Shown: piece after piece, positions 10,287 to 19,352 of the stretch
Position numbering within the stretch: position 1 is the stretch's first letter
How the letters are laid out: every line of letters starts with the position of its first letter
Assembly: GCF_007860185.1 (NCBI RefSeq)
Contig: NZ_SJPY01000008.1
Coordinates: 273,358-337,357 of the forward strand
Direction of reading: 5' to 3'
DNA length: 64,000 bases
Source of the DNA: Novipirellula aureliae
Lineage (GTDB): Bacteria; Planctomycetota; Planctomycetia; Pirellulales; Pirellulaceae
The notes under the pieces: generated by a model
Database searches by the model: none
Seen by the model: only the letters and a program-made list of their open reading frames with translations
Told to the model about the DNA's origin: nothing
Position numbers and translations under genes: made by a program

Positions 10287-11741
10287 ATGCCGCAACCACC
10301 CCGCAGGGCCGCTCAAGACCACCATTGCCGAATACGGAGTGCCGCAGTCATCGTTGCAGTAGCGTTGATTCTGCTGCCACGGAATCAAGTTGTTGGGCAG
10401 CAAATTGGCGAGCTTGAAGAAAGTGTACAGCCGAAATCGTCGATCGAGATTCCTTCAAATGAATTGATCGGTCCGTGGGCCATGGATCCGATCGATGTGG
10501 AGGGTCTATCGCCGATGATCGAGCAGGTCGGTTACGAGAGGGAAATATGTCCGGCATTTCTTGAACCACCACGTTCCGAAGGCGTGCAAGTTGGTAAGTT
10601 CACGATCATTCCGTATGGAACGATATGGGCAGACAGTGTATTTGCGACTAGCCGCACCGTTCCAGGACGATTTGCATTGTGGATCGCATCGGAGGAAGAA
10701 CAAGGCGAAGGGGCGTTTGAACTGGATGCTCGCCGCAGCCGTGTTGGGATCGATATCATCGGGCCGACAATTGGTCAGTACGACAGCGGTGGCAAGGTTG
10801 AAGTCGACTTCCTCGGAAACTTCGTAACGGACAATCAGCCCGACGTCCGGTTACGACATGCCTATTGGGAGGCAAAGAACGAGCACGCACGATTTCTGGT
10901 AGGCCAAACCTGGGATGTCGTGTCGCCACTGCTCCCCAATTCGGTGAACTTCACTGCCTCTTGGGCTGTTGGCAACATTGGCTTTCGGCGGACCCAAATT
11001 CGGGCGGAGCGATACATACCGCTCGGTGCGGGGATGACTTGGACGCTGCAAGGGTCGTTGAACCAGAACGTCATTCAAGATTTAGCGACCGGTTTTAGTG
11101 CTGCCGGGGTCACCCGCGAAACAGGCGAGTGGCCAATGTTGGAGGGCCGTTCCGCGATCACGTTCCACAACATCCAAGCGGGCGGCAAATCAATGACGCT
11201 GGGGACATCGGGGCACATCGGCGAAACCGGATTCGATTTTGCCCAAGGACATCCTGCTAATCCTGCTCTTGGGCCTGAAGACGACGTGCGGCTAGAAACA
11301 TGGTCTTACAACTTTGATGCGATCATTCCATTGACGGAAAAGTTCAGCCTGCGAGGCGAGTTTTTTCAAGGCAGGAACCTTAGCAATCTGCTCGGTGGTA
11401 TCGGGCAAGGAGTTTGCCCTTGTTTGCGGGTTCCCATCGATGCGATCGGAGGTTGGGCAGAACTGCGTTATGAGGTCAACGAAAAGGTCGCCACTCACAT
11501 CGGCTATTCCATCGACGATCCAGACGACAACGACAGTCTGATTGGCAGGACCAAGAACCAGGTTTTGTATACCAACTTGTACTACAAGATCAGCGAGAAT
11601 TTAACCACGGGATTCGAGGTCTCGACATGGCGAACCGATTATCACAATCGCACCAGCGAGCCGGGCTTCATTCCGGTCGCGGGAGCAACCGAGCCGGGCA
11701 AAGCGGTGCTGTTCGATGCGACACTCCGCTACGCCTTTTGA
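10287..11741 (+). CDS. DcaP-like outer-membrane porin
   Basis: 484 aa. An arginine-rich start and a hydrophobic segment (SAAVIVAVALILLP) form a signal peptide. After a short linker the barrel domain starts at about residue 100: FTIIPYGTIWADSVFATSR, ARRSRVGIDIIGPT, GKVEVDFLGNF, VRLRHAYWEA, FLVGQTWDV. This is the pattern of DcaP-type trimeric porins, which take up dicarboxylic or aromatic acids in proteobacteria and are widespread in planctomycetes. The last residue is phenylalanine (RYAF), the usual recognition signal for outer-membrane insertion. The substrate cannot be told from the sequence. Confidence 0.82.
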   Translation: MPQPPRRAAQDHHCRIRSAAVIVAVALILLPRNQVVGQQIGELEESVQPKSSIEIPSNELIGPWAMDPIDVEGLSPMIEQVGYEREICPAFLEPPRSEGVQVGKFTIIPYGTIWADSVFATSRTVPGRFALWIASEEEQGEGAFELDARRSRVGIDIIGPTIGQYDSGGKVEVDFLGNFVTDNQPDVRLRHAYWEAKNEHARFLVGQTWDVVSPLLPNSVNFTASWAVGNIGFRRTQIRAERYIPLGAGMTWTLQGSLNQNVIQDLATGFSAAGVTRETGEWPMLEGRSAITFHNIQAGGKSMTLGTSGHIGETGFDFAQGHPANPALGPEDDVRLETWSYNFDAIIPLTEKFSLRGEFFQGRNLSNLLGGIGQGVCPCLRVPIDAIGGWAELRYEVNEKVATHIGYSIDDPDDNDSLIGRTKNQVLYTNLYYKISENLTTGFEVSTWRTDYHNRTSEPGFIPVAGATEPGKAVLFDATLRYAF

Positions 11742-11967
11742 TGTCAGGCGTCAGGAGACTCGTAGGGGAGCTTCGACGCGGGTTTCGACGCGGGTTTCGC
11801 TACGAAATGAAACAAAACGGCGAGAGCACGGATGTGAAATTGCCACCCTTGGTCAATAAAGTCAATAAACTGGCGATTCGGTCTAGCTTTCAAACGTCCT
11901 ATTTTGTATCGACGGTGCGTTATCTTCGCATTCTGTCCGACGTTTCTTATTCTGATCGCTTTCGCCG

Positions 11968-14871
11968 ATGCACTCTATCTACAAAGGTCACCGCCGTCGC
12001 TGCGGAATTAGCAAGCCCAGTCTGCTGATCGCCTTGTTAACAAACGTCGCAATTTGTTTGTTTCTCGGTCACCGATGCTCCGCTCAATCGATGGCCTATA
12101 CTCCAAATTATCCAATTCGGGATTCGTCGTCACTCGTTCAACCCATCGAAGATCGATCGGTTTATCGGTTGGCCAACATTGAATCGGCGCGACATTCGGC
12201 AACGCAATTTCGGTCTTTGGCTCGGCAAACGATTTCGCCCGCGGCCAAACTTGCCGAAGAAAACGCACGATTTGCAGACCAATGGGCCGATCTCGCCGAA
12301 GCACACAATCATCTTTCGCGGGTGCTGTCTGAAACCAACACAAAACTTAACGACACTCGCCAGGACCTCGAAGATATTCGGCTTAAGATCGATCACTACG
12401 GTTTGTCGCCAACCATCGGATTGCTTCTTCAACAAAAGAAGGAACAACTCGATGCCTGGATGATCGAGGATTCTCAGTCATTGTTCACGAGCGAGGAACT
12501 AAAACGCGCTCGCAGCGAGCAGTTGGAACTCGACATGATCCACTTCGACGGATCCAATCCGATCACGCAGGCTGACGAACTGCTCGCGGGCGAACCAAAA
12601 ACAGCAGAACGTTTGACGGACAATGCGACCAATCCATCCCGTTTTCAGCGTTCGGCAGACCGTCACTTGTCGTTGAATGCAGATATCCGTCAGTTGCTGA
12701 CCCAGCGGTACGAGTGGCTGAAATTGCTTAGACAAGGCTATCAGGAATACCAACAAAAACTGGGGCAGCTTGACACAGCGAACACGGCTACGCGAACGAT
12801 TTTTTCAGAATACAGCCGATTGATCCATCAAAACATTCTGTGGATTCGGAGTGGTGAACCGCTGCGGTTTGCTGATATTCGCCAATTGGATGACGGGGTT
12901 GCCGCCGTTTTCGATTCTCAACATAGTGCGATTCTGGGGCATGATCTCAAACGAAAATGGGACGCGGATCCGGTCGCAGGCTTACGCTTGTTGGCGACAA
13001 TCCTCCTGTTGATCATCATCCGTTGGCGTTCGAAAACGTGGCTAGTGGCAATCGGCCAACGAAAACGGATGAAAGACGCATCGGACCAAGCTCGACAACT
13101 ATCCGCATGTCTGTTAACGGTGCTCACGGCATTGACGCTGCCAACCATCTTCTTCGTCACGACCCGCTGGCTGGGACACGGTTTGGTTTCCGAATCGATC
13201 TTAAGCATGGCGACGGCAGTCGCCGCGGCTGGTTGGGTTTCGCTGATCGTCGAGATTCCACGGCAATTGCTCCGAAATAACGGCCTGATTCATCATCACG
13301 TCGCGATCGAATTGCCAGGGCAAACCCGTGCTGTCAAGTTTCTGACCCTGATCGGAGCGGGATTGATCCTTGTTGCCTACCTGCTCACTCGGATGCGATT
13401 TGTTGATCACGGGGTCCATAGCGGTTCAATCGCTCGCATCGGGTTCCTATTGGCCATGCTAGTCGTCGCCTGGACGTTTCATCGAGCGTTTAAGCCGAAG
13501 GGCGGTTTCTTGGAACCCATGATAGCGACCTTTGCTGGGGCGGTGATTTATCGATTGCGGTTAATCCCCTACCTAATCGGCATCGGTTTCCCGTTTGCGA
13601 TGATCACGCTATCAGCATTAGGGTATGAGTTTACAGCAAACGAGCTAATCAAAAAGGCGATTATCACCCTCTCGTCGCTAATGATCGCGGCAACGTTGTG
13701 GCCGGCGGTGAAGATCGCTTCGGCACACATCTGGCAACGCCTAACCGGTCCTAAACCGGTGCGGCAATTTGATGAGTACGGCGAAATCAAACCCGACGTC
13801 CAAGTTGGCACACTGGGCGAACATTTTTTAGAACTAAAGCATCAACTCGCTTTCCTTTGTCAATGTGCCTTGGTGCTGTTGACACTACTTTGTTTGGCGT
13901 GGCTTTGGGTCGACGTCTTCCCCAATGTTCGGATGGGGAATCCGGTTGTTTGGAATATCGAGGACACCGTCATTACGTCATCGATCGATGTGAATGGGCA
14001 ACCGATATCGCAAAGTGTGATTGAAACGACCCCCGTGACCGCAATGCACTTATTACTGGCAACCGCCTCGCTATTTGTTGCATTTCAGTTTGCGAAATTG
14101 CTACCTGCATTGTTCGATGCACTCGTGCTTCAGCGAGTTTCGTTTGACGAAGCGATGGAACACATGTCACTTGTCATCGGACGCTGCCTGCTGTTTGGGA
14201 TCGGTTGTTTTGTGGCCTGCCGATTGGTTGGTATTCGCTGGCATTCGATTCAGTGGTTGGCCGTCGGATTGACGATCGGCCTTGGCTTTGGGCTGCAAGA
14301 CATGGTCCGCAATCTGTTTGGTGGCTTGGTGGTACTGTTTGAAAAACCTGCTCGATTAGGTGATCTGATATCCGTTGGGAAAGTGACGGGGCGAGTTTCG
14401 ATGCAACGGCTTCGGACCACCGTCATCTCCGATGATGAAGGCCGAGAAGTCATCATTCCCAATAAGAATTTCGTGAGCGAAGAGGTCATCAATTGGATGG
14501 CGGCTGGACGCTTGAGCCAAATTCCTATCGAAGTTGCCGTGACCCGCAACGAACGACCCGTCGACATCTGTCGAACGCTTCAAGAATTGGTGATCGAACA
14601 ACCCGAAGTGCTACTGACGCCCGCTCCGCAAGCCACCTTGGTATGTGTTGGCCGTAAATCACAGCGGATCGAAGTGATCGCGTGGATCGAACAATCCAAG
14701 GATGTGTCACGATTTCGAGATTCACTATTGAAGACCGTGCGCAGCTTTTTGAGAGAGAGAAACCAATTGGCGACGGAACAGCCACCCCAGCCATCGTTCG
14801 ATCGCAAGGACCAAAAGCGATCGAACGAATCCTATCGAGATATCGGACGCCCACGAAGACGCTCAGCCTGA
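11968..14871 (+). CDS. Large MscS-family mechanosensitive channel
   Basis: 967 aa, similar in size and plan to MscK/MscM-type channels. A signal peptide is followed by a long periplasmic helical part (about 60-330, LAEENARFADQWADLAEAHN and further coiled-coil-like stretches), then about ten membrane segments from residue 340. The conserved pore helix and beta domain are clear: WLAVGLTIGLGFGLQDMVRN, LFGGLVVLFEKP, RLGDLISVG, IIPNKNFVSE, then a C-terminal alpha/beta cage to about 930. It should open under membrane tension at low osmolarity. The stop is five bases before the first unit of a REP-like repeat array. Confidence 0.92.
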   Translation: MHSIYKGHRRRCGISKPSLLIALLTNVAICLFLGHRCSAQSMAYTPNYPIRDSSSLVQPIEDRSVYRLANIESARHSATQFRSLARQTISPAAKLAEENARFADQWADLAEAHNHLSRVLSETNTKLNDTRQDLEDIRLKIDHYGLSPTIGLLLQQKKEQLDAWMIEDSQSLFTSEELKRARSEQLELDMIHFDGSNPITQADELLAGEPKTAERLTDNATNPSRFQRSADRHLSLNADIRQLLTQRYEWLKLLRQGYQEYQQKLGQLDTANTATRTIFSEYSRLIHQNILWIRSGEPLRFADIRQLDDGVAAVFDSQHSAILGHDLKRKWDADPVAGLRLLATILLLIIIRWRSKTWLVAIGQRKRMKDASDQARQLSACLLTVLTALTLPTIFFVTTRWLGHGLVSESILSMATAVAAAGWVSLIVEIPRQLLRNNGLIHHHVAIELPGQTRAVKFLTLIGAGLILVAYLLTRMRFVDHGVHSGSIARIGFLLAMLVVAWTFHRAFKPKGGFLEPMIATFAGAVIYRLRLIPYLIGIGFPFAMITLSALGYEFTANELIKKAIITLSSLMIAATLWPAVKIASAHIWQRLTGPKPVRQFDEYGEIKPDVQVGTLGEHFLELKHQLAFLCQCALVLLTLLCLAWLWVDVFPNVRMGNPVVWNIEDTVITSSIDVNGQPISQSVIETTPVTAMHLLLATASLFVAFQFAKLLPALFDALVLQRVSFDEAMEHMSLVIGRCLLFGIGCFVACRLVGIRWHSIQWLAVGLTIGLGFGLQDMVRNLFGGLVVLFEKPARLGDLISVGKVTGRVSMQRLRTTVISDDEGREVIIPNKNFVSEEVINWMAAGRLSQIPIEVAVTRNERPVDICRTLQELVIEQPEVLLTPAPQATLVCVGRKSQRIEVIAWIEQSKDVSRFRDSLLKTVRSFLRERNQLATEQPPQPSFDRKDQKRSNESYRDIGRPRRRSA

Positions 14872-14874
14872 CCC

Positions 14875-15216
14875 GTAGCAGCGTCTCTCCGAGACGCTGA
14901 ACATTCCGAAACCAGTAGCAGCGTCTCTCCGAGACGCTGAACAATTCGAATCCCGTAGCAGCGTGTCTCCGAGACGCTGAACATTTCGAAACCCGTAGCA
15001 GCGTCTCTCCGAGACGCTGAACGTTCCGAAACCAGTAGCAGCATCTCTCCGAGACGCTGAATATTCCGAACCCCGTAGCAGCGTCTCTCCGAGACGCTGA
15101 ACGTTCCGAACCCCGTAGCAGCGTCTCTCCGAGACGCTGAATATTCCGAACCCAGTAGCAGCGTCTCTCCGAGACGCTGAATATTTCGAGTCTCGGAGAG
15201 ACTCGCCTACTGAGTT
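14875..15216. repeat. REP-like hairpin array, 8 tandem 40-bp units plus one inverted unit
   Basis: Eight head-to-tail units start at 14875, 14915, 14955, 14995, 15035, 15075, 15115 and 15155. Each begins GTAGCA and then forms a near-perfect hairpin, CAGCGTCTC-TCC-GAGACGCTG, followed by a more variable A/T-rich spacer. At 15188-15212 a last copy lies in inverse orientation (CGAGTCTC-GGA-GAGACTCG, then CCTACTG). A GTAG tetranucleotide just 5' of a short stem-loop is the hallmark of REP sequences mobilised by TnpA-REP (RAYT) transposases in enterobacteria; the likeness here is my inference. No RAYT gene is in the window. Confidence 0.85.
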
Positions 15217-15903
15217 CTACCGAAAGCTGGGCAAATGATTCAGTGAACGCGACACTCTTCCGCCCACTGATAGCGGCTCGGCTGCAATTTGGCCAATCAA
15301 TTCACTGGTTCGGGCTGCGAGTGTCATCCATAGAGACTCGTACGCATGTCGTCACCCCCGTTTCGTTTTGGTATCGCATCGATTGGCGATCGACGCAAGT
15401 TCCGCATGTTCGCTCCCCAGGCGGGTGCCGTACGATTGTCCTATGAAAGAGGGCTGCACCGAAGAATCCGTGGGTTGATTCATCAATCCCCAAGTACAGA
15501 ATGGGAGGTTTTTCAGGCATAGCAGGGCAAAAGAATGCTTTAGGAGTATCCTCAGGGTCGGAGGATAGCTGTCCACGTCCCTTACCAGAGTTTGAAAAAA
15601 TTCGTTCGTGATGGCCAATGATGCTTGCTCTTGCGGCCAACGTTTCTACACGAGTGTCTAAATCCAGAGAATTGTATTCGAGGATTGATCGATTCCCTTG
15701 TCCCCGTTTGATTTTAGGCATAGCAAAAGAGTGGCTGGGGCATCTTGCCCTGGTGGGCTGCGGTTGGAAGTCACCGCCACGAAAGATTCTTACCCTCATT
15801 CTTTGTGGTGACGAAGTATTAGTCATCTTCGCGCATTGCCTCAACATGCTAATAATGCCGCCTTCTGACCACAAACTTCCACAGATGGCGATGGAGCATA
15901 TTG
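15217..15903. other. Intergenic, no supported gene
   Basis: About 690 bases upstream of ndk. A 190-codon minus-strand frame (15302-15874) crosses it but shows no recognisable family. The string CACCGAAGAATCCGTGG at about 15457-15473 recurs at 49803-49820, so part of this stretch is a dispersed repeat. Confidence 0.4.
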
Positions 15904-16374
15904 ATGAGCCAAAACTTACAACGAACGCTAGTGCTATTAAAACCTGATTGTGTCCAACGCCGATTGATGGGCGAAATCATCTCGCGGTTCGAGGCAAAAG
16001 GGTTGCAGATTGTCGCGATGAAGATGATGCGTATTACGCCTGAATTGTCGCAGAAACACTACGCCGAGCATGTGGAAAAGCCGTTCTACAAAGGACTAGA
16101 AGACTTTATTACGGCGGCGCCGGTTTTGGCGATGGCCATCGATGGGCTTGACGTCATCAGCGTCGTTCGCGAAATGCTGGGAGCGACCAACGGCTTGAAA
16201 GCGGCAGCTGGCACGATTCGTGGCGACTACAGCAGCAGTCGTCAAATGAATCTGGTTCACGCGAGTGATGGTTTGGAAGCAGCCGAGCGAGAGCTGAAGC
16301 TCTATTTTTCGGAAGATGAGCTTTGCGATTACGAGACGCCCATGCTGCCATTCATGCGTGCGGGTGATGAGTAA
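15904..16374 (+). CDS. ndk: Nucleoside diphosphate kinase
   Basis: 156 aa, the usual length. Ndk transfers the gamma phosphate of ATP to NDPs through a phosphohistidine. Visible signatures: TLVLLKPDCVQRRLMGEII at the N-terminus, KPFYKGLEDF, GATNGLKAAAGTIRGDY and the active-site NLVHASD with the catalytic histidine. The ATG at 15904 has GGAG about 8 bases upstream; the TTG just before it is less likely. Cytoplasmic, probably monocistronic. Confidence 0.96.
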   Translation: MSQNLQRTLVLLKPDCVQRRLMGEIISRFEAKGLQIVAMKMMRITPELSQKHYAEHVEKPFYKGLEDFITAAPVLAMAIDGLDVISVVREMLGATNGLKAAAGTIRGDYSSSRQMNLVHASDGLEAAERELKLYFSEDELCDYETPMLPFMRAGDE

Positions 16375-16426
16375 CCCCAGCAGCAGTGGCTAAGAAGGGG
16401 AAAGCGATCACGACATCGACGGTTCG

Positions 16427-16669
16427 CTAGCGGCGTTCTATTTCTTCTTCCGCTCGCGCCGCTTTGAGCGCTGCCGCTTCACGCGGCAGTTTGAACTCGG
16501 GGCCAGCCGGGAAGTATTGGATGTCATCCTGCAAATAATAGGGGCTCGGTATTGTCTGTCCGTTCAGCGATACTTGGCAACCTGTCGCGGAAATCACGCA
16601 CAGTCCCGTTAGGACGGTTGCTACTGTGAGAGCTGGGATTTTGAGTCGTCTCGTTGAATTCTGGCTCAT
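16427..16669 (-). CDS. Small conserved planctomycete lipoprotein
   Basis: 80 aa. A signal peptide ends in a lipobox (SATGC, Cys at residue 31). The mature part reads QVSLNGQTIPSPYYLQDDIQ then YFPAGPEFKLPREAAALKAA, a compact pattern that I know from many Pirellulaceae proteins of unknown function. It ends in a charged helix (RAEEEIERR). Convergent with ndk. Confidence 0.8.
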   Translation of the reverse strand: MSQNSTRRLKIPALTVATVLTGLCVISATGCQVSLNGQTIPSPYYLQDDIQYFPAGPEFKLPREAAALKAARAEEEIERR

Positions 16670-17013
16670 CGTAGGTGCCCTGGTGAATGTCCGGCGGTTG
16701 GCTCGGGGGATTTCAGTTCAATAGACGGATAACGATGCAATCCATTTGCAAACCCGTCCTCACAATCTGTATCGGCCAATTAATCCGCACAGCTTAACGT
16801 CTCTGCGAGAGATTTTGGAAAAAAGGTGGAAATCGGCTGAGACGCCATGCTACAGCCAAATCAAGAACGCAACCCATGGCACGATCTCGTTGCCGGTCGG
16901 GGCAAAATCGGTCGTCAGCGGCGCTGAATCTCTGTTTACCTGGCTTGGATTTGCCGCTGAGTGGGACGACGGTGTACGATAGGTGATATGACTGTCAAAC
17001 AATAGGATCCTTT
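16670..17013. other. Intergenic, no gene seen
   Basis: 344 bases between the divergent lipoprotein and protease genes. A 78-codon frame (16746-16982) has no recognisable motif and no ribosome binding site. Promoters for both neighbours are expected but none stands out. Confidence 0.4.
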
Positions 17014-18126
17014 ATGCCGACGTCTCCTTTTCGTGCCATGCTTGCAATCATGGTCTTGGTTGCTTCGATTCTTGTTTCGGAAACGTGCGTTGCCCAGCCG
17101 ACCGAGACGCCTGAGCCTTCGAGATCGGTCCGCTATAGTCCTGAGGTGGTTGCGAAGGCTGAGGCGATTTTAGAAACCGCGGGACTTCGGCGAACGGGCA
17201 AATCGATCGCTTCGACAGAGACCGCCGATCTCTCTCGAAACATTACCGGGCTTTTGAGGAGCCAGCGTGATTTGCATCGATTGCAACAAGATTGGAAAGC
17301 GGCCGACGATCGACTAAAAGCGAACCAGAATCAATTACAACTTCTCAACGCTCGAATCGGCGAATTGAATCTGCAACTCGCTCGGATTGCAGGGAGCAGC
17401 GTTTCGGCAAACAATCGCATTGTCGGTCTGATTGAGGCGACTCGGGCACAAATTCGGGCCACCATCATTGCCCGTGATGGGCTAAAAACACAATCGGACG
17501 CCGAACGCACGAAGGTGATGGCGGCGGAAACCGCCTATGCCGAAACCGTTTTGGCACTACGCCAGGATTTTGAAGCACTTCATGAAAAGTTGTCAAAGTC
17601 GCTGCAGAAACGGGAAACACAAGTTTCGCTTCAGGTCATGGCAGCCAACTTTGAAACGCCTTCCGAATTGACTGCCGAAATCATCTTGCAATCGATCGAC
17701 AAACGCCTCCAACGGATTGAGCAAGAGATTTTTCGCGAATCCATCCCACTGTTGGTCGAACCGAGCGGGTCGTTAATGATCACGGCGGTAATCGGCAAAG
17801 AGCCCGTCAAGATGGTTGTCGATAGTGGTGCCAGTTTGGTGGTCTTGCCAGCCAAAACGGCGGCTGAAATTGGCGTCCAGGTCAATTCCGATGCTCCGGA
17901 GCTAAGACTTGTTATCGCTAATGGAGCTGTCATCAACGCTCGCGCTGTCATACTGCCGCGAATGCGCATTGGAAATTTTGAAGCCGAAGACGTTCGGGCG
18001 GCAGTACTAGAACCAGAAGCCGTCAACGCGGAACCGCTGCTGGGGATGAGTTTTCTCGGAAACTTCAAGTTCGAGATAAACTCTAGTGAGAAAACAATTT
18101 CACTGTTAAGAGTTGCGACTCCATAA
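17014..18126 (+). CDS. Retropepsin-like aspartic protease, secreted
   Basis: 370 aa. Signal peptide (MLAIMVLVASILVSETCVAQ). Residues about 75-215 form long helices with coiled-coil character (LHRLQQDWKAADDRLKANQ and later KLSKSLQKRETQVSL). The C-terminal 130 residues are a clan AA aspartic protease domain: MVVDSGASLVVLPAKTAAEI carries the D-[ST]-G-A active site, followed by a hydrophobic strand and LLGMSFLGNFKFEI, as in TIGR02281-type proteins. These act as dimers because each chain has only one catalytic Asp. The periplasmic target is unknown. Confidence 0.85.
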   Translation: MPTSPFRAMLAIMVLVASILVSETCVAQPTETPEPSRSVRYSPEVVAKAEAILETAGLRRTGKSIASTETADLSRNITGLLRSQRDLHRLQQDWKAADDRLKANQNQLQLLNARIGELNLQLARIAGSSVSANNRIVGLIEATRAQIRATIIARDGLKTQSDAERTKVMAAETAYAETVLALRQDFEALHEKLSKSLQKRETQVSLQVMAANFETPSELTAEIILQSIDKRLQRIEQEIFRESIPLLVEPSGSLMITAVIGKEPVKMVVDSGASLVVLPAKTAAEIGVQVNSDAPELRLVIANGAVINARAVILPRMRIGNFEAEDVRAAVLEPEAVNAEPLLGMSFLGNFKFEINSSEKTISLLRVATP

Positions 18127-18226
18127 CGGCTGTTTATCGCCTACCTGGCATGGAACGGCCGGAAAGTAAGTGGCATCCGGCACTGAGAGGTCGCACGTCC
18201 TGAGTGCCTTCACCCGATTCAACCTT

Positions 18227-18340
18227 AGAGCATTTTGCAAAAAGCCGTAGGCTGCGTGTTTAGTGGCTGCGGCTTCCAGCCGCAGCGTTCTTCTCAACTG
18301 GGGCTGGAAGCTCCAGCCACGTCAAAAATCAAAATGCACT
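18227..18340. repeat. BIME/MITE-like element with two hairpins and terminal inverted repeats
   Basis: Ends AGAGCATTTTG (18227-18237) and CAAAATGCACT (18330-18340) are inverted repeats, 10 of 11 matching. Inside are two opposed hairpins: GCTGCGGCT-TCC-AGCCGCAGC (18266-18286) and GGCTGGA-AGC-TCCAGCC (18302-18318). The element lies between two convergent genes. It could also act as a two-way transcription terminator. Confidence 0.6.
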
Positions 18341-18371
18341 AGGGTTGGCAAAATAGGATTGACTGCACGCC

Positions 18372-19175
18372 TTACCAGCGACCGCTGTGACGATCCGATT
18401 GAACAATGCGTCTCGCTTCCTCACTAATACCAAAGGCCAAGCCAGGTTCGTTCAGTTCAACGAAAACCGTGTACTTTTGATGCACCGCATCGCTGTAGAC
18501 AACTGGGGCATGAGTCAAACGCATGAATTGCACCGGCTCTCCATTCCAACGTTTGGTAAACACCCCGGCTTCGAGCGACGGTTCCCGCGTCAATCCGTAG
18601 AATTCGGTCATGATGGCCGCAGTCCGCGCCGGGTCGCCGGTGAAACCGTGGATCGTAATCCGTTGGACCTTGCCCGATGGATCGAAGTAATAGGTCAATG
18701 TCCCGGCTAAATCATCCGCACGTGTGCCGGTCACAATCGGCACGCGTAGGCCTTCCATTCGCAAATCGGCAAGCACGGTACTAACGCGAGAGAATCGCTG
18801 TAAGACCCACTCGGGTGTGATGTCAAAACGGAGGACTTCTCGAATGTCATGGACCGTGCTGCCAACAAGTTGAGGTTCCAATTCGGCATCTGCGGGAATC
18901 GCACCGAGTCGCCGCGCGGTTTCATGATCGTAGCGGTATTTGTCAGCCGATTTGCGGCGCAGCTGCTCCACCTCGTAATGAGAATGATTGGCGTATTCGT
19001 TACCAGAAGCCGACGTCAATGATACGCCCAACCCATCTTCGGATTGTACGGACGCAAACGGTTGTTTTATCGTTTCGAGTACACCACGTCCCAAGTCGGT
19101 CTCGGAAGCCACGTACGGACCACCGACCAACGTCGCGACGATTGCGGTATTTCGGGCTTTGGAGAACATGGACAT
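18372..19175 (-). CDS. Planctomycete conserved hypothetical (DUF6690-like)
   Basis: 267 aa. An N-terminal hydrophobic stretch (NTAIVATLVGGPYVASE) may be an anchor. The centre reads SDADAEL-like acidic text, then GSTVHDIREVLRFDITPEWV, VLADLRMEGLRVPIVTGT and LTYYFDPSGKVQRITIHGFT, which I associate, with moderate confidence, with the planctomycete family DUF6690. No catalytic motif is seen. It is downstream of the ABC exporter operon on the same strand (gap 177 bases) and may be its last gene. Confidence 0.7.
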   Translation of the reverse strand: MSMFSKARNTAIVATLVGGPYVASETDLGRGVLETIKQPFASVQSEDGLGVSLTSASGNEYANHSHYEVEQLRRKSADKYRYDHETARRLGAIPADAELEPQLVGSTVHDIREVLRFDITPEWVLQRFSRVSTVLADLRMEGLRVPIVTGTRADDLAGTLTYYFDPSGKVQRITIHGFTGDPARTAAIMTEFYGLTREPSLEAGVFTKRWNGEPVQFMRLTHAPVVYSDAVHQKYTVFVELNEPGLAFGISEEARRIVQSDRHSGRW

Positions 19176-19352
19176 GGTCGACGAACACTCCTTGGGCGGT
19201 TTAGACGTTGGCCGTATTGGGCGTGAGCGGTTGGACGATTGAGGTTAGCTACCCAAAACAAGATCGACCTATCACTAGCCAACCGATTGCAATTCTTCCG
19301 TAAACCCTACATCCAAAGGACCACTCACGATCCCTTCAATCCGTGCAACAAG

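Noticed and set aside
14875..15216. CRISPR array
   Set aside because: Head-to-tail units with near-identical spacers and a reversed last unit; fits REP-like arrays, not CRISPR.
15302..15874. 190-codon minus-strand open frame
   Set aside because: No recognisable domain, rich in Pro/Arg/Thr, and overlaps a dispersed repeat; probably a chance frame.
16746..16982. 78-codon plus-strand frame before the protease gene
   Set aside because: No ribosome binding site or motif.
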